From Hyphomonadaceae bacterium (GTDB taxonomy: Bacteria; Pseudomonadota; Alphaproteobacteria; Caulobacterales; Hyphomonadaceae): 64,000 bases of DNA. The position numbers and the translations under genes were made by a program. The notes below the pieces were generated by a model that did no database searches, had not been told where the DNA came from, and saw nothing but the letters and a program-made list of their open reading frames with translations. Of the stretch, positions 27,504 to 36,257 are shown in pieces; within the stretch, counting starts at the first letter, position 1, and every line of letters starts with the position of its first letter. The stretch spans positions 134,072-198,071 of the forward strand of contig JALHLU010000005.1 in NCBI GenBank assembly GCA_022844345.1. Direction: 5' to 3'.

Positions 27504-27537
27504 GGCGCCTGGCCCGTCCATTCTCTGGCCAGGCGCC
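27504..27537 (+). terminator. Stem-loop between the XRE gene and hisN
   Basis: GGCGCCTGGCC (27504-27514) and GGCCAGGCGCC (27527-27537) form a perfect 11-bp stem with a 12-base loop. No T-run follows, so it may be a weak terminator or an RNA-stabilising structure rather than a classical terminator. Confidence 0.45.
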
Positions 27538-27596
27538 CTTGGCGTGTCCGGCATCGCAGCTTGCGGCCGGACCGGCCCACGGGCAAAGGTCGCGCC

Positions 27597-28400
27597 ATGG
27601 ATCGCGCGAATTTCCTTCTGCCCATAGCCAATGAAATGGCCGACGCTGCGCGCGCGGCTGCCCTCCCCCATTTCCGCTCGGCTGCAACCATCGCCGACAA
27701 CAAGGCCGAAGACGGCTACGATCCGGTGACTGAGGCGGACCGCGCCGCTGAACGCGCGATGCGCCAGATCCTGCAAGACCGGCGGCCGGACGACGCCATC
27801 GAGGGCGAGGAGTACGGCTCCGCGCCGGGAACCACAGGCATCACCTGGTATCTCGACCCCATCGACGGCACGCGCGCCTTTGTGGCCGGCTTGCCCTCGT
27901 GGACGACGCTGATCGGCGTCACGCAGGATGAACGGCCCATCCTTGGCATCATTGACCAGCCCTGGCTGGACGAGCGCTATGTCGGCCTCACGGACGACGA
28001 CCGGAGCGCCTATCTTGTGGCGCGCGGGATAACCACCCCGCTGGTGACGCGGCGGCTGCAGCACCTCACGCAGGCGATCCTTTCAACCACCGATCCCTTC
28101 ATCCTGACGCCGCCCGAGCGGGGCGCGTTCGAGCATGTGCGCGCGACGGCGAAACTGACGCGCTATGGCCTCGATGCGTACGCCTATGCGCGGCTGGCGG
28201 CGGGCACGATCGACATGGTGATCGAAAGCGGGCTCAAATCCCACGATGTTGCAGCGCTGATCCCGGTGATCCATGGCGCGGGCGGACTGGTGACCGACTG
28301 GCGCGGCGAGCCGGCGAAACTGGGCGGCCAGATCGTCGCCGCCAGCTGCCGCGGAATTCTAGACGAAGCCTTGATCTCGCTCAGGCGTTCAGCCGAGTGA
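27597..28400 (+). CDS. hisN: Histidinol-phosphatase, inositol monophosphatase family
   Basis: The 267-residue magnesium-dependent phosphatase has the motifs DPVTEADRAAE, EGEEYG, LDPIDGTRAFVAG and the late SHDVAALIPVIHGAGG. The wording LDPIDGTRAF with ADRAAE is that of the HisN subgroup, which removes phosphate from histidinol phosphate in histidine synthesis, rather than of SuhB or CysQ. The ATG at 27597 is favoured. The stop is followed closely by a TerB-like gene. Confidence 0.87.
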   Translation: MDRANFLLPIANEMADAARAAALPHFRSAATIADNKAEDGYDPVTEADRAAERAMRQILQDRRPDDAIEGEEYGSAPGTTGITWYLDPIDGTRAFVAGLPSWTTLIGVTQDERPILGIIDQPWLDERYVGLTDDDRSAYLVARGITTPLVTRRLQHLTQAILSTTDPFILTPPERGAFEHVRATAKLTRYGLDAYAYARLAAGTIDMVIESGLKSHDVAALIPVIHGAGGLVTDWRGEPAKLGGQIVAASCRGILDEALISLRRSAE

Positions 28401-28417
28401 CAGCACAGGATGGACAG

Positions 28418-28783
28418 ATGAACACCCTTCTTCTCAATGCCGCCCGCGCCTTTGCGATGGTGTCGTTCTCCGACGGGCGCATGAGCCCGGCCGAAGCCCA
28501 GCGATTTGCCCGTATGGCTTCGCAGGAGCCCGCGCTTGACCATTTCGGACACCTGCAGGCGTCGGACGCCTGGGCCGTCGCCTCACGGGAGGTGCACGAG
28601 GCGGAGAGTTTTGGCGCGGCGCTGCTGGCGATCCGCACCGAGATTACCGAAGCCGATGGCAAGGCCCTGATGATGCGGGTGGCGCAGGCGGCTGTGGTGG
28701 CCGACGGCAAGCTGGAAGCGCAGGAGAACAAGGCGATCGCCATGCTAGCCGAAGCGCTGGGCCTTGATCCGGAAAATTTCTGA
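28418..28783 (+). CDS. TerB-like helical protein
   Basis: The 121-residue protein is all-helical and resembles the tellurite resistance TerB / DjlA N-terminal family: FSDGRMSPAEAQRFARM and AQAAVVADGKLEAQENKAIAMLAEALGL are paired acidic EF-hand-like loops characteristic of the fold. The ATG at 28418 has AGGATGGACAG upstream; a GTG at 28397 overlapping the hisN stop is possible. It is probably co-transcribed with hisN. The function is unknown; other tellurite genes are absent. Confidence 0.72.
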   Translation: MNTLLLNAARAFAMVSFSDGRMSPAEAQRFARMASQEPALDHFGHLQASDAWAVASREVHEAESFGAALLAIRTEITEADGKALMMRVAQAAVVADGKLEAQENKAIAMLAEALGLDPENF

Positions 28784-28788
28784 AGGGC

Positions 28789-29748
28789 TCAGACCCCTGC
28801 CTGCTCGCAGAGTTCGTCGAAGGCCTTGAACCAGACGGCGCGGCGCGCGTCCGTCTCCATGAAAATCTCGTGGGCTGCGCCCTCAACCGGCACGTGGCGC
28901 GCGGCAGGCAACAGCGCCGCGAGGCGCGCGCCGGCTGTCGGATCGACGATCATGTCCTCGGTCGCGGTGGCGACCAGCATGGGTATCGCCTTCAACCGGT
29001 CGAGCGCGCCGGGGCGGAAGAAGCCGGCGCAGACATCAAGCGCCGCGACGACCCAGCCAATCGTTGGCTGGCCGAGCGCGAGACGCGGATCAGCCGTGAC
29101 CAGCCGCCGGTAGAGCCCCCAGCGTTCCAGATCATGCGTGAAGGGATTCCCTTCGAACTTTTCTTCCTTTGCCTCCGGCTGGGCCGGGAAGGTTCCGAAG
29201 CCCATCATGTTGGCGGTGCGGGCATAGAGTTGCAGCGGCGGCGGCACCGGAATGCCCCACATCGGCGCGGAGAAGGCGGCCAGACGCGGTTCGATCACGC
29301 CGGTGCGCATTGCTTCGAGCGAAATCGCGCCACCCATCGAGTGCGCCAGCACGATGTGCTGCTTCGGCGCCCGGCCCGCAAGGGCGGCGAGCCCGCGCGA
29401 CAGCGCATCGGCATAGGTCCTGAAACCGGTGACGTGGCCGCGTATGGGATTCTTCAGCGGCCGGTCGGACAGGCCCTGCCCCGGCCAATCGAAACAGGCG
29501 ATGGCGAAACCACGCGCCTGCAGGTCGCGCTGGACCTCGAAGTATTTCTCGATCGACTCGGTCCGGCCGGGACAGACAACGGCCAGCGCACGCGGAGTGG
29601 CGGCCGTCGCCGGAGCGTAGAGCATGCGAAGGCGGATGCCGCCCTCGCCCTGATACCAGAGGATTTCGGCGCCAGCGGGAGGCGGATTGCCCGGGACGAG
29701 GACCATGTCCCCGCCGGGCGTCGCCTCCGGCTGAGCGCCATCTCCCAT
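28789..29748 (-). CDS. Alpha/beta hydrolase, monoacylglycerol lipase/lysophospholipase type
   Basis: The 319-residue hydrolase has the oxyanion region VVCPGRTESIEKYFEV, ACFDWPGQGLS, the nucleophile elbow AHSMGG, a late aspartate in ATEDMIVDP and the catalytic histidine in EGAAHEIFMETD. This is the layout of lysophospholipase L2/PldB-type enzymes. It acts on acylglycerols or lysolipids. It is 4 bp upstream of nothing but follows the SCP2 gene in the same direction, so the pair may share a transcript. Confidence 0.88.
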   Translation of the reverse strand: MGDGAQPEATPGGDMVLVPGNPPPAGAEILWYQGEGGIRLRMLYAPATAATPRALAVVCPGRTESIEKYFEVQRDLQARGFAIACFDWPGQGLSDRPLKNPIRGHVTGFRTYADALSRGLAALAGRAPKQHIVLAHSMGGAISLEAMRTGVIEPRLAAFSAPMWGIPVPPPLQLYARTANMMGFGTFPAQPEAKEEKFEGNPFTHDLERWGLYRRLVTADPRLALGQPTIGWVVAALDVCAGFFRPGALDRLKAIPMLVATATEDMIVDPTAGARLAALLPAARHVPVEGAAHEIFMETDARRAVWFKAFDELCEQAGV

Positions 29749-29752
29749 GCGC

Positions 29753-30055
29753 CTACTTCAGTTTGGAGAAAATCGACGAAAGCTTCATGGCGACGCCCAT
29801 ATTGCCGTCGACCTTCAGCTTGCCCTGCATGAAAGCCATGGTGGGATCGAGTGCGCCCTGCGCCATCTTCAGGAAGTCGTCGAAATTGACCTTGATGGTG
29901 GCGTCAGCCGCGCCGTCGTCGTTGGAGACCTTGCCGGCCGCGCCATCGATGAACAACTTGCCGATATCGCCGAAATCGAACTTCACCTTGTCGGTGAAAC
30001 CCGAGCCCGCGCCGAGCGCGCCTTGTACCTTCGAGGTGAGTTCAGCCAGATCCAT
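29753..30055 (-). CDS. SCP2 sterol/lipid-binding domain protein
   Basis: The 100-residue protein is a single SCP2 domain: KVKFDFGDIGKLFID, ADATIKVNFDDFLKMAQGALDPTMAFMQGKLKVDGNMGVAMKL. Such proteins bind fatty acyl-CoA or sterols in a hydrophobic tunnel. It lies upstream of a lipase gene on the same strand with a 4-bp gap, and divergent from an acyl-CoA carboxylase gene, which supports a role in lipid metabolism. Confidence 0.9.
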   Translation of the reverse strand: MDLAELTSKVQGALGAGSGFTDKVKFDFGDIGKLFIDGAAGKVSNDDGAADATIKVNFDDFLKMAQGALDPTMAFMQGKLKVDGNMGVAMKLSSIFSKLK

Positions 30056-30180
30056 GTGTCGTCTCCTTTGACGGTGTCAGGCTCTTGTCGCGCAGCCGGC
30101 GGCGGAGCGCAACGCAGAATGTATGACAGCCCACTCGCGCCGGCGACCCGCCATCGCTAGGGTCGATACAGGGAGACCCC

Positions 30181-31740
30181 ATGAGCTGGAAAAGCCACAT
30201 TGACGAACTTCGGGCGCGCGAGCGCCTGGCCGAACAGATGGGCGGGGACGAGCGCGTCGCCCGCCAGCGCGGCATGGGCAAGTTGACGGTACGCGAGCGG
30301 GTAGCCTTCCTCGCGGACCCCGGGAGTTTCCATGAGGTCGGCAAGATCGCGGGCAAGGCCGGATACGGACCGGACGAACAGATCGCGGAATTCCTTCCCG
30401 CCACCATGGTGTTCGGGCGGGCGACCCTGAACGGCCGGCCGGCCGTGATCCTCGGCGATGATTTCACCGTGCGCGGCGGGGCGTCCGACGCCTCGATCGC
30501 GGGCAAGATGCTGATGGCCGAGCAGATGGCCAACGAATACGGCATGCCGATTGTGCGAATGATTGACGGCACGGGCGGCGGCGGCAGCGTGAAATCACTG
30601 GAAACCAACCCGCGCACCTACATTCCGACAACGCCGGCATGGGAATGGCTGGTCGCCAACATGCAGCGCGCGCCCGTGGTGTCGCTGGCGCTGGGGCCGT
30701 GTGCGGGCCTTGGCGCGGGCCGCGTCGCGGCCAGCCATTTCTCGGTGATGGTGAAGGGGCTCTCGCAGGTGTTTGTCGCGGGTCCGCCGGTGGCGAAGGC
30801 GATTGGCGAGGATGTCGACAAGGAGGGCCTTGGCGGCTGGGAGATCAATGGCCGCAATGGCGTGGTCGACAATGTGGTCAACTCCGAACACGAGGCCTTC
30901 GCGCAGGCGCGGCGGTTTCTTTCCTACCTGCCGCTGAATTCCAGCGAGGCGCCGCCCCTCGCCGCTTCAACGGACGATCCGAACCGGCGCGAGGAGTTCC
31001 TGATCGACATCGTGCCAAAGGACGGCAAGACGCCCTACATGCCGCGCAAGATCATCGAGGCGGTTGTCGACAAGACGCCGGAAGGATCGAGCTTCTTCGA
31101 GATCGGCGCGCTGTGGGGGCGTCAGGTTGTCACCGGGCTCGCGCGCATTGACGGCCATCCAGTTGCGATCATCGCGGGTGATCCGTTCTTCCTGGATGGC
31201 GCATGGACGGCCGATGCGTGCGAGAAGGTGGTGCGCCATATCGATCTGGCCGACACCTTCCACCTGCCCGTTATTCACTTTGTCGATTGCCCGGGATTTG
31301 CAGTTGGCGTGAAGCACGAGAAATCAGGCGTGACGCGCAAGGGCGTGCGCGCAATGGCGGCGGTCTACCAGGCGCAAACGCCAATCCTGCCCGTGGTGAT
31401 CCGCAAGGCGTATGGGCTCGCGGGCAGCGTGATGTTCAATCCGACGAAGACGCGGTGGCGTTACTGTTGGCCGTCCGGCGACTGGGGCAGCCTGCCGATG
31501 GCGGGCGGCATCGAGGCGGCCTACAAGCGCCAGCTGGAAGCGGCCGAAGATCCCGAAGCGGAGCTGAAGGAGCTCTACCGCAAGTTCGAAGCGATGCGCT
31601 CGCCCTTCCGGACAGCGGAGGCCTTCATCGCCGAAGAGATCATCGACCCGCGGGACACGCGGCCGCTGGTGGTCGACTTCGTGCACCACGCCTATCGCGT
31701 GCTGAAGGCGGAGCCGCGCAGTTTCGGGATGCGGCCGTAG
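30181..31740 (+). CDS. Acyl-CoA carboxylase beta subunit (carboxyltransferase)
   Basis: The 519-residue protein has two crotonase-like carboxyltransferase halves: GDDFTVRGGASDASIAGKM and GTGGGGSVKSLE in the first, and IIAGDPFFLDGAWTADACEKV, VDCPGFAVGVKHEKSGVTRKG and IRKAYGLAGSVMF in the second. It transfers carboxylate from carboxybiotin to an acyl-CoA such as propionyl- or methylcrotonyl-CoA. No biotin-carrying alpha subunit is in the window, so the substrate is unassigned. The ATG has GGGAGACCCC upstream. Confidence 0.9.
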   Translation: MSWKSHIDELRARERLAEQMGGDERVARQRGMGKLTVRERVAFLADPGSFHEVGKIAGKAGYGPDEQIAEFLPATMVFGRATLNGRPAVILGDDFTVRGGASDASIAGKMLMAEQMANEYGMPIVRMIDGTGGGGSVKSLETNPRTYIPTTPAWEWLVANMQRAPVVSLALGPCAGLGAGRVAASHFSVMVKGLSQVFVAGPPVAKAIGEDVDKEGLGGWEINGRNGVVDNVVNSEHEAFAQARRFLSYLPLNSSEAPPLAASTDDPNRREEFLIDIVPKDGKTPYMPRKIIEAVVDKTPEGSSFFEIGALWGRQVVTGLARIDGHPVAIIAGDPFFLDGAWTADACEKVVRHIDLADTFHLPVIHFVDCPGFAVGVKHEKSGVTRKGVRAMAAVYQAQTPILPVVIRKAYGLAGSVMFNPTKTRWRYCWPSGDWGSLPMAGGIEAAYKRQLEAAEDPEAELKELYRKFEAMRSPFRTAEAFIAEEIIDPRDTRPLVVDFVHHAYRVLKAEPRSFGMRP

Positions 31741-31760
31741 GGCGGCACGTGTGAGCGCAG

Positions 31761-31852
31761 CCTCGTGGTTCGACAGGCTCACCATGAGACCTATTGGTGA
31801 GCGCGCCCGTGGCTAGAGCGCCTCATCCTGAGCCTGTCGAAGGACGAGGCGC
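31761..31852. repeat. REPIN-like inverted repeat element, copy B
   Basis: CCTCGTGG then TTCGACAGGCTCACCATGAG at the left and CGCCTCATCCTGAGCCTGTC plus GAAGGACGAGGCGC at the right bracket a variable middle. Its reverse complement aligns with copy A at 20161-20250 in both arms and outer edges, so the two are the same element in opposite orientation. It begins 20 bp after the carboxyltransferase stop. Confidence 0.75.
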
Positions 31853-32404
31853 GGGATGCGGGGCGCGAAGCCGCAGGCCCCAGAAACGGCGACGCCGGCC
31901 ACTGCTTTCACAGGGCCGGCGCGACACCATGGTGGTCCGCCAGTTCGTCCATCGAGCCTCGGCCTTTCGACCTTCCGCCCTGATCAGGGGCGCGCCCGTA
32001 CGACGCCATCCAGCGAAAGCTGAGCCTTGAGCGCCTTGGTGTGCGGACCACAGAACTCTGGGAACCAGTCCCACTTTCCTGTTGTCGCGCAGCTGAAGCC
32101 ACGCTCGTGTCCGGTCATCCCCTCTCGAGGGCCCGCGCGGTCTTGGATCCCGCCTTGGGCGTGAAGCCTGCCGTGCGCGGCGAGACCTCACTTCCGGTGC
32201 TCGTTTGCTCCCCTTATCCTCAGCGCCTGTCCAATCAGGCTTACCAGCGGGGACATCCAGTTGCTCGACCCGCGACGGTCTTCTCTCCGGACAGGTTCAG
32301 CATGACAGAAAAGTTTGCGGCGCCAATTGCGGCGCCCTGTGGAAACTGTTGACGGTGCTGTTGATAAAAACCTCTCGCACATGCGAGACAAATCGGAGAC
32401 GAAA
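31853..32404. other. Intergenic region with a tandem decamer before the acyl-CoA dehydrogenase
   Basis: No convincing gene is visible in this 552-bp stretch. A short minus-strand frame (about 32005-32105) reads WDWFPEFCGPHTKAL..., which may be a remnant. The decamer TTGCGGCGCC occurs twice (32315-32324 and 32327-32336), about 70 bp before the next start, and also makes the inverted repeat GGCGCC...GGCGCC. A degenerate arm of the REP-like repeat (GGACAGGTTCAGCATGA) lies near 32289. Confidence 0.4.
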
Positions 32405-33565
32405 ATGGCGCTCGATCCGGATACGCGCGACCAGTTGATTGAAACCGTTCGACGTTTCGTCACTGAAGTCTGCCGGCCAAACGAACAGCTGGTGTCGGAG
32501 ACCAACGCGATCCCCGAGGCCATCGTGCAGGAGATGCGCGATCTCGGACTCTTCGGCATTTCGATTTCGGAGGAATACGGCGGCCTTGGCCTCACCATGG
32601 AGGAAGAGGCGCTGGTGATCCTCGAGATGGGCCGCACGTCTCCGGCCTTCCGCTCCACCTTCGGCACCAATGTCGGCATCGGCAGCCAGGGCATCGTGAT
32701 GTTCGGCACCGAAGACCAGAAGCGCGACTGGCTTCCGAAGCTGGCCACCGGCGAAGCCATTGCTAGCTTTGCGTTGACAGAGCCCGACGCGGGATCAGAT
32801 GCTGGTTCGGCGAAGACGAAGGCCGCGCGCGATGGCAACCATTACGTGCTGAACGGCGCCAAGCGCTACATCACCAATGCCGACAAGGCGACGATCTTTA
32901 CGGTGATGGCGCGCACCGACCCGAACACGCCGGGCCCCAAGGGCCTCTCCGCCTTCATCGTCGAACGCGACACGCCTGGCGTCACCATCGGCAAGCCCGA
33001 GAAGAAGATGGGCCAGCAGGGCGCCAATGTCTGCGACGTGATCTTCGAGGATGCGCGCGTGCCGATCACCAGCCGCCTTGGCGAGGAAGGCGAAGGCATG
33101 AAGGTGGCGATGTCGGTGCTGGACCGCGGCCGCCTGCACATTTCCGCCCTGAGCGTCGGAATCGCCGAGCGCCTTGTCGAGGAGATGACCCGCTATGCCA
33201 GCGAGCGGAAGCAGTTCGGCAAGCCGATCATCGAGCATCAGCTGGTGATGGGCATGATCGCCGACAGCTACGCCGAAGCGACTGCCGGGCGCGCCATGGT
33301 GATGGACGGCGTGCGCAAATACGACGCGAAGGAGAAGACGACGCTGATCGCGGCTGCGACCAAGATGTGGTGCACCGAGATGGTGGGGCGTGTGGCCGAC
33401 CGCGCCGTGCAGGTGCATGGCGGGGCCGGCTACATCGCAGACTATGCCGTGGAGCGCTTCTATCGCGACGTGCGCATCCTGCGCCTCTATGAGGGCACGA
33501 CGCAGATCCAGCAGATGGTGATCGGGCGCGAGCTGCAGCGGATGGCGAAGGCGGGGGAGATCTAG
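32405..33565 (+). CDS. Acyl-CoA dehydrogenase
   Basis: The 386-residue flavoenzyme shows ASFALTEPDAGSDAGSAKTKA, the glutamate/FAD region DRAVQVHGGAGYIADYAVERFYRDVR and LYEGTTQIQQMVIGREL. It differs from the acyl-CoA dehydrogenase at 13251-14414, so the two probably use different chain lengths. The ATG at 32405 has CGGAGACG upstream and is preferred to the start at 32315. Its stop overlaps the convergent secreted-protein gene by 4 bp. Confidence 0.95.
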   Translation: MALDPDTRDQLIETVRRFVTEVCRPNEQLVSETNAIPEAIVQEMRDLGLFGISISEEYGGLGLTMEEEALVILEMGRTSPAFRSTFGTNVGIGSQGIVMFGTEDQKRDWLPKLATGEAIASFALTEPDAGSDAGSAKTKAARDGNHYVLNGAKRYITNADKATIFTVMARTDPNTPGPKGLSAFIVERDTPGVTIGKPEKKMGQQGANVCDVIFEDARVPITSRLGEEGEGMKVAMSVLDRGRLHISALSVGIAERLVEEMTRYASERKQFGKPIIEHQLVMGMIADSYAEATAGRAMVMDGVRKYDAKEKTTLIAAATKMWCTEMVGRVADRAVQVHGGAGYIADYAVERFYRDVRILRLYEGTTQIQQMVIGRELQRMAKAGEI

Positions 33566-33987
33566 CCCTCCTCCCCCAGCGCGGCGACGAGGGCGGCGCG
33601 GAGTTCGGCGTTGTCGTCGAAGTTGACGGCCATCTTCTGGCCGTTGATCATCACTGGGAGCGCTTCGGTGTTGGCGCCTGCGAGCGTGACGGCGCGGTCG
33701 AAGTCGGCCAGCGCCGCCTGGCGAAGCTGAAGGCGGATGGGCTTCTCTTCAATCACATCGGCCAGGGTTGCGCGGGCGAGGGCGGCGACCTTGAGGACAT
33801 GCGGATTGGCGAGACAGGCGGTGGTCTTCTCATTGATCGAGGCCGTCGCCTCGGCGTGATCGACGCCCTCGCCGTGCTGGCCGATCGAGACCATCAGGCT
33901 CGCGGTCTCCTGCAGCGCGCCATCGGGACAGGCCAGGGCGGCGGGAGCGCCGAGAATCGTTGCGGCGGCAAGCAGAAGTGTTTTCAT
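33562..33987 (-). CDS. Small secreted protein of unknown function
   Basis: The 141-residue product has a clear signal peptide (MKTLLLAAATILGAPAALA, cut before CPDG). The mature part is helical with two cysteines (about 20 and 58) that could form a disulfide, and ends in an acidic segment. No family is recognised. It converges on the acyl-CoA dehydrogenase gene and is divergent from fhs. Confidence 0.7.
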   Translation of the reverse strand: MKTLLLAAATILGAPAALACPDGALQETASLMVSIGQHGEGVDHAEATASINEKTTACLANPHVLKVAALARATLADVIEEKPIRLQLRQAALADFDRAVTLAGANTEALPVMINGQKMAVNFDDNAELRAALVAALGEEG

Positions 33988-34097
33988 GGCCCAAGTCTGA
34001 GCGGCGCATTGCGGCGCAAAGGCGGCGGTTGCTGCTTCAGGCGTGACAGGCGCCGCTTGTCCCGTTTAGATCGCCAACAGAACAAGCCGGGGCCTCT

Positions 34098-35768
34098 ATG
34101 GACAGTGATGGTGAAATCGCGCGCGCCGCGAAGCTGAAGCCGGTTGCGGAGATCGGCGGCAAGCTGGGCATACCGGCGGATGCGCTGGTTCCATACGGCC
34201 ATACCAAGGCGAAGATTTCGGCCGGCTTTCTGAAGTCGCTGGCCGGCCGGCCCGAGGGCGACCTCGTGCTGGTGACGGCGATGAACCCGACGCCTGCGGG
34301 CGAGGGCAAGACCACCACAACAGTGGGGCTGGGCGACGCCCTCACTCGCATCGGCAGACGAGCGGTGATCGCGCTGCGCGAGCCTTCGCTTGGGCCGTGC
34401 TTTGGTCAGAAGGGCGGCGCGACGGGCGGCGGCTATGCGCAGGTCGTGCCGATGGACGACATCAACCTGCACTTCACCGGCGACTTCCACGCCATCACGG
34501 CCGCGCACAACCTGCTGGCGGCGATGGTGGACAATCACATCCACTGGGGCAACGCGCTGGGCATCGACGCGCGCCGTGTGCGCTGGCGCCGGGCGCTGGA
34601 TGTGAACGACCGCAGCCTGCGCGGCGTAGTGACGGGGCTGGGCGGCGTGGCGAACGGCACGCCGATGGAGGCGGGGTTCGACATCACGGTCGCCTCCGAA
34701 GTCATGGCGATCCTGTGCCTGGCGAACGATCTTGCAGACCTCAAGGCGCGGCTGGCGAAGATCATCGTGGCGGAAACGCGCGAGCGGAAGCCGGTGACGG
34801 CTGGCGACATCAAAGCGGATGGCGCGATGGCCGTGCTGTTGAAGGACGCGCTGCTGCCCAACCTGGTGCAGACGATCGAGAACACGCCGGCCATCGTTCA
34901 CCTCGGGCCGTTTGCCAACATCGCGCATGGATGCAATTCGGTGACGGCGACGCGCGCTGCGCTGAGGCTGGGCGAAATTGTTGTCACTGAAGCTGGCTTC
35001 GGCGCGGACCTCGGCGCGCAGAAATTCTTCGACATCAAATGCCGGCTGGCTGGCCTCAAGCCGCGCATGGCTGTTCTGGTCGCGACCATCCGCTCCATGA
35101 AGATGAATGGCGGCGTGGCGAAGGGCGACCTTGGCCGGGAAGACGTCGATGCGCTGCAGCGGGGGGCGGTGAACGTGCAGCGTCATATCGAGAACCTGAA
35201 GGGCTATGGCCTGCCGGTGATCGTGGCGCTCAATCACTTCACCAGCGACACGCAGGCGGAGATCGATGCGGTGAAGCGCATTGTCAGCGCTATGGGCGCG
35301 GAAGCCATCGTCTGCCGCCACTGGGCCGAGGGCGGCAAGGGCGCGGAGGATCTGGCGCGCGCCGTCGTCGCGCAGCTTGCAAAGAAACAGGACAAGTTCG
35401 AAGCCCTCTACGACGACGCCCTGCCCCTGCTCGACAAGATCGAGACGACGGCCAGGCGCATCTATCGCGCGTCAGGCGTTTCAGCACCGCAGAAGGTGAT
35501 CGCGCAGTTGAAGCGATGGGAGGAAGCTGGCTATGGCCGCCTGCCGGTCTGCATCGCCAAGACGCAGTATTCATTCTCGACCGACCCAACAAGGCTGGGC
35601 GCGCCAGAGGGCCATGTCCTTGACGTGCGCGAAGTGAGGCTATCGGCGGGCGCCGGTTTCGTGGTGGCGATCTGCGGCGACCTGATGACCATGCCGGGCC
35701 TGCCGCGACAGCCCGCGGCCGAGCTGATGTCAGTGGACGCCGACGGGAATATTCACGGACTTTCGTGA
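34098..35768 (+). CDS. fhs: Formate--tetrahydrofolate ligase
   Basis: The 556-residue ATP-dependent enzyme makes 10-formyl-THF from formate. The P-loop is [12 protein letters not shown] (about 64-75), followed by [26 protein letters not shown], the [12 protein letters not shown] segment, and FADIGCNS-like [15 protein letters not shown]. Length is normal for the family. It feeds one-carbon units to purine and fMet synthesis. A VOC gene follows 11 bp after its stop, so they are probably co-transcribed. Confidence 0.96.
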   Translation: MDSDGEIARAAKLKPVAEIGGKLGIPADALVPYGHTKAKISAGFLKSLAGRPEGDLVLVTAMNPTPAGEGKTTTTVGLGDALTRIGRRAVIALREPSLGPCFGQKGGATGGGYAQVVPMDDINLHFTGDFHAITAAHNLLAAMVDNHIHWGNALGIDARRVRWRRALDVNDRSLRGVVTGLGGVANGTPMEAGFDITVASEVMAILCLANDLADLKARLAKIIVAETRERKPVTAGDIKADGAMAVLLKDALLPNLVQTIENTPAIVHLGPFANIAHGCNSVTATRAALRLGEIVVTEAGFGADLGAQKFFDIKCRLAGLKPRMAVLVATIRSMKMNGGVAKGDLGREDVDALQRGAVNVQRHIENLKGYGLPVIVALNHFTSDTQAEIDAVKRIVSAMGAEAIVCRHWAEGGKGAEDLARAVVAQLAKKQDKFEALYDDALPLLDKIETTARRIYRASGVSAPQKVIAQLKRWEEAGYGRLPVCIAKTQYSFSTDPTRLGAPEGHVLDVREVRLSAGAGFVVAICGDLMTMPGLPRQPAAELMSVDADGNIHGLS

Positions 35769-35779
35769 GGGAGCGGCCC

Positions 35780-36166
35780 ATGCGGATTGCAAAACTCGCC
35801 CTCCTCGTGCGCGAATATGACGAAGCCATCGCCTGGTTCACGCGTTGCCTGGGCTTCGAACTCATCGCGGATGATGCACGTGGACCGGGCAAGCGCTGGG
35901 TGGTGGTGCAGCCACCGGGCGGGCGTGGGGCGGCGCTGTTGCTGGCGCGCGCGGTTGGCGATCAGATGGCGGCGATCGGAAACCAGTCCGGCGGGCGCGT
36001 CTTCCTGTTTCTCGAGACGACCGACTTCGATCGCGATCACGCACGGATGAGCGAGGCTGGCGTCAGGTTCACCGAGACGCCGCGAGCCGAGCCCTATGGC
36101 AAGGTCGCGGTGTTCGAGGATCTCTATGGCAATCGCTGGGACTTGCTGGAAGCTCATAGCACGTGA
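35780..36166 (+). CDS. VOC (glyoxalase/dioxygenase superfamily) protein
   Basis: The 128-residue protein has two beta-alpha-beta-beta-beta units: IAKLALLVREYDEAIAWFTRCLGFEL and GVRFTETPRAEPYGKVAVFEDLYGNRWDLLE. The glutamate in the terminal DLLE and polar residues could bind a metal, but the first histidine of glyoxalase I is absent, so it is probably not a lactoylglutathione lyase. The ATG at 35780 has GAGGGAGC upstream. The reaction is unknown. Confidence 0.85.
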   Translation: MRIAKLALLVREYDEAIAWFTRCLGFELIADDARGPGKRWVVVQPPGGRGAALLLARAVGDQMAAIGNQSGGRVFLFLETTDFDRDHARMSEAGVRFTETPRAEPYGKVAVFEDLYGNRWDLLEAHST

Positions 36167-36257
36167 AGTCCAGATGGACTGACCCAACGGCGCCGCTTGC
36201 GCTCGGCGCCGTCAACTGGGAAGGATTCGCCACACAAGAAAACTCCAGGGAGCGAAC

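Noticed and set aside
32286-32305. Third REP-like arm
   Set aside because: GGACAGGTTCAGCATGA shares only part of the arm and has no facing partner.
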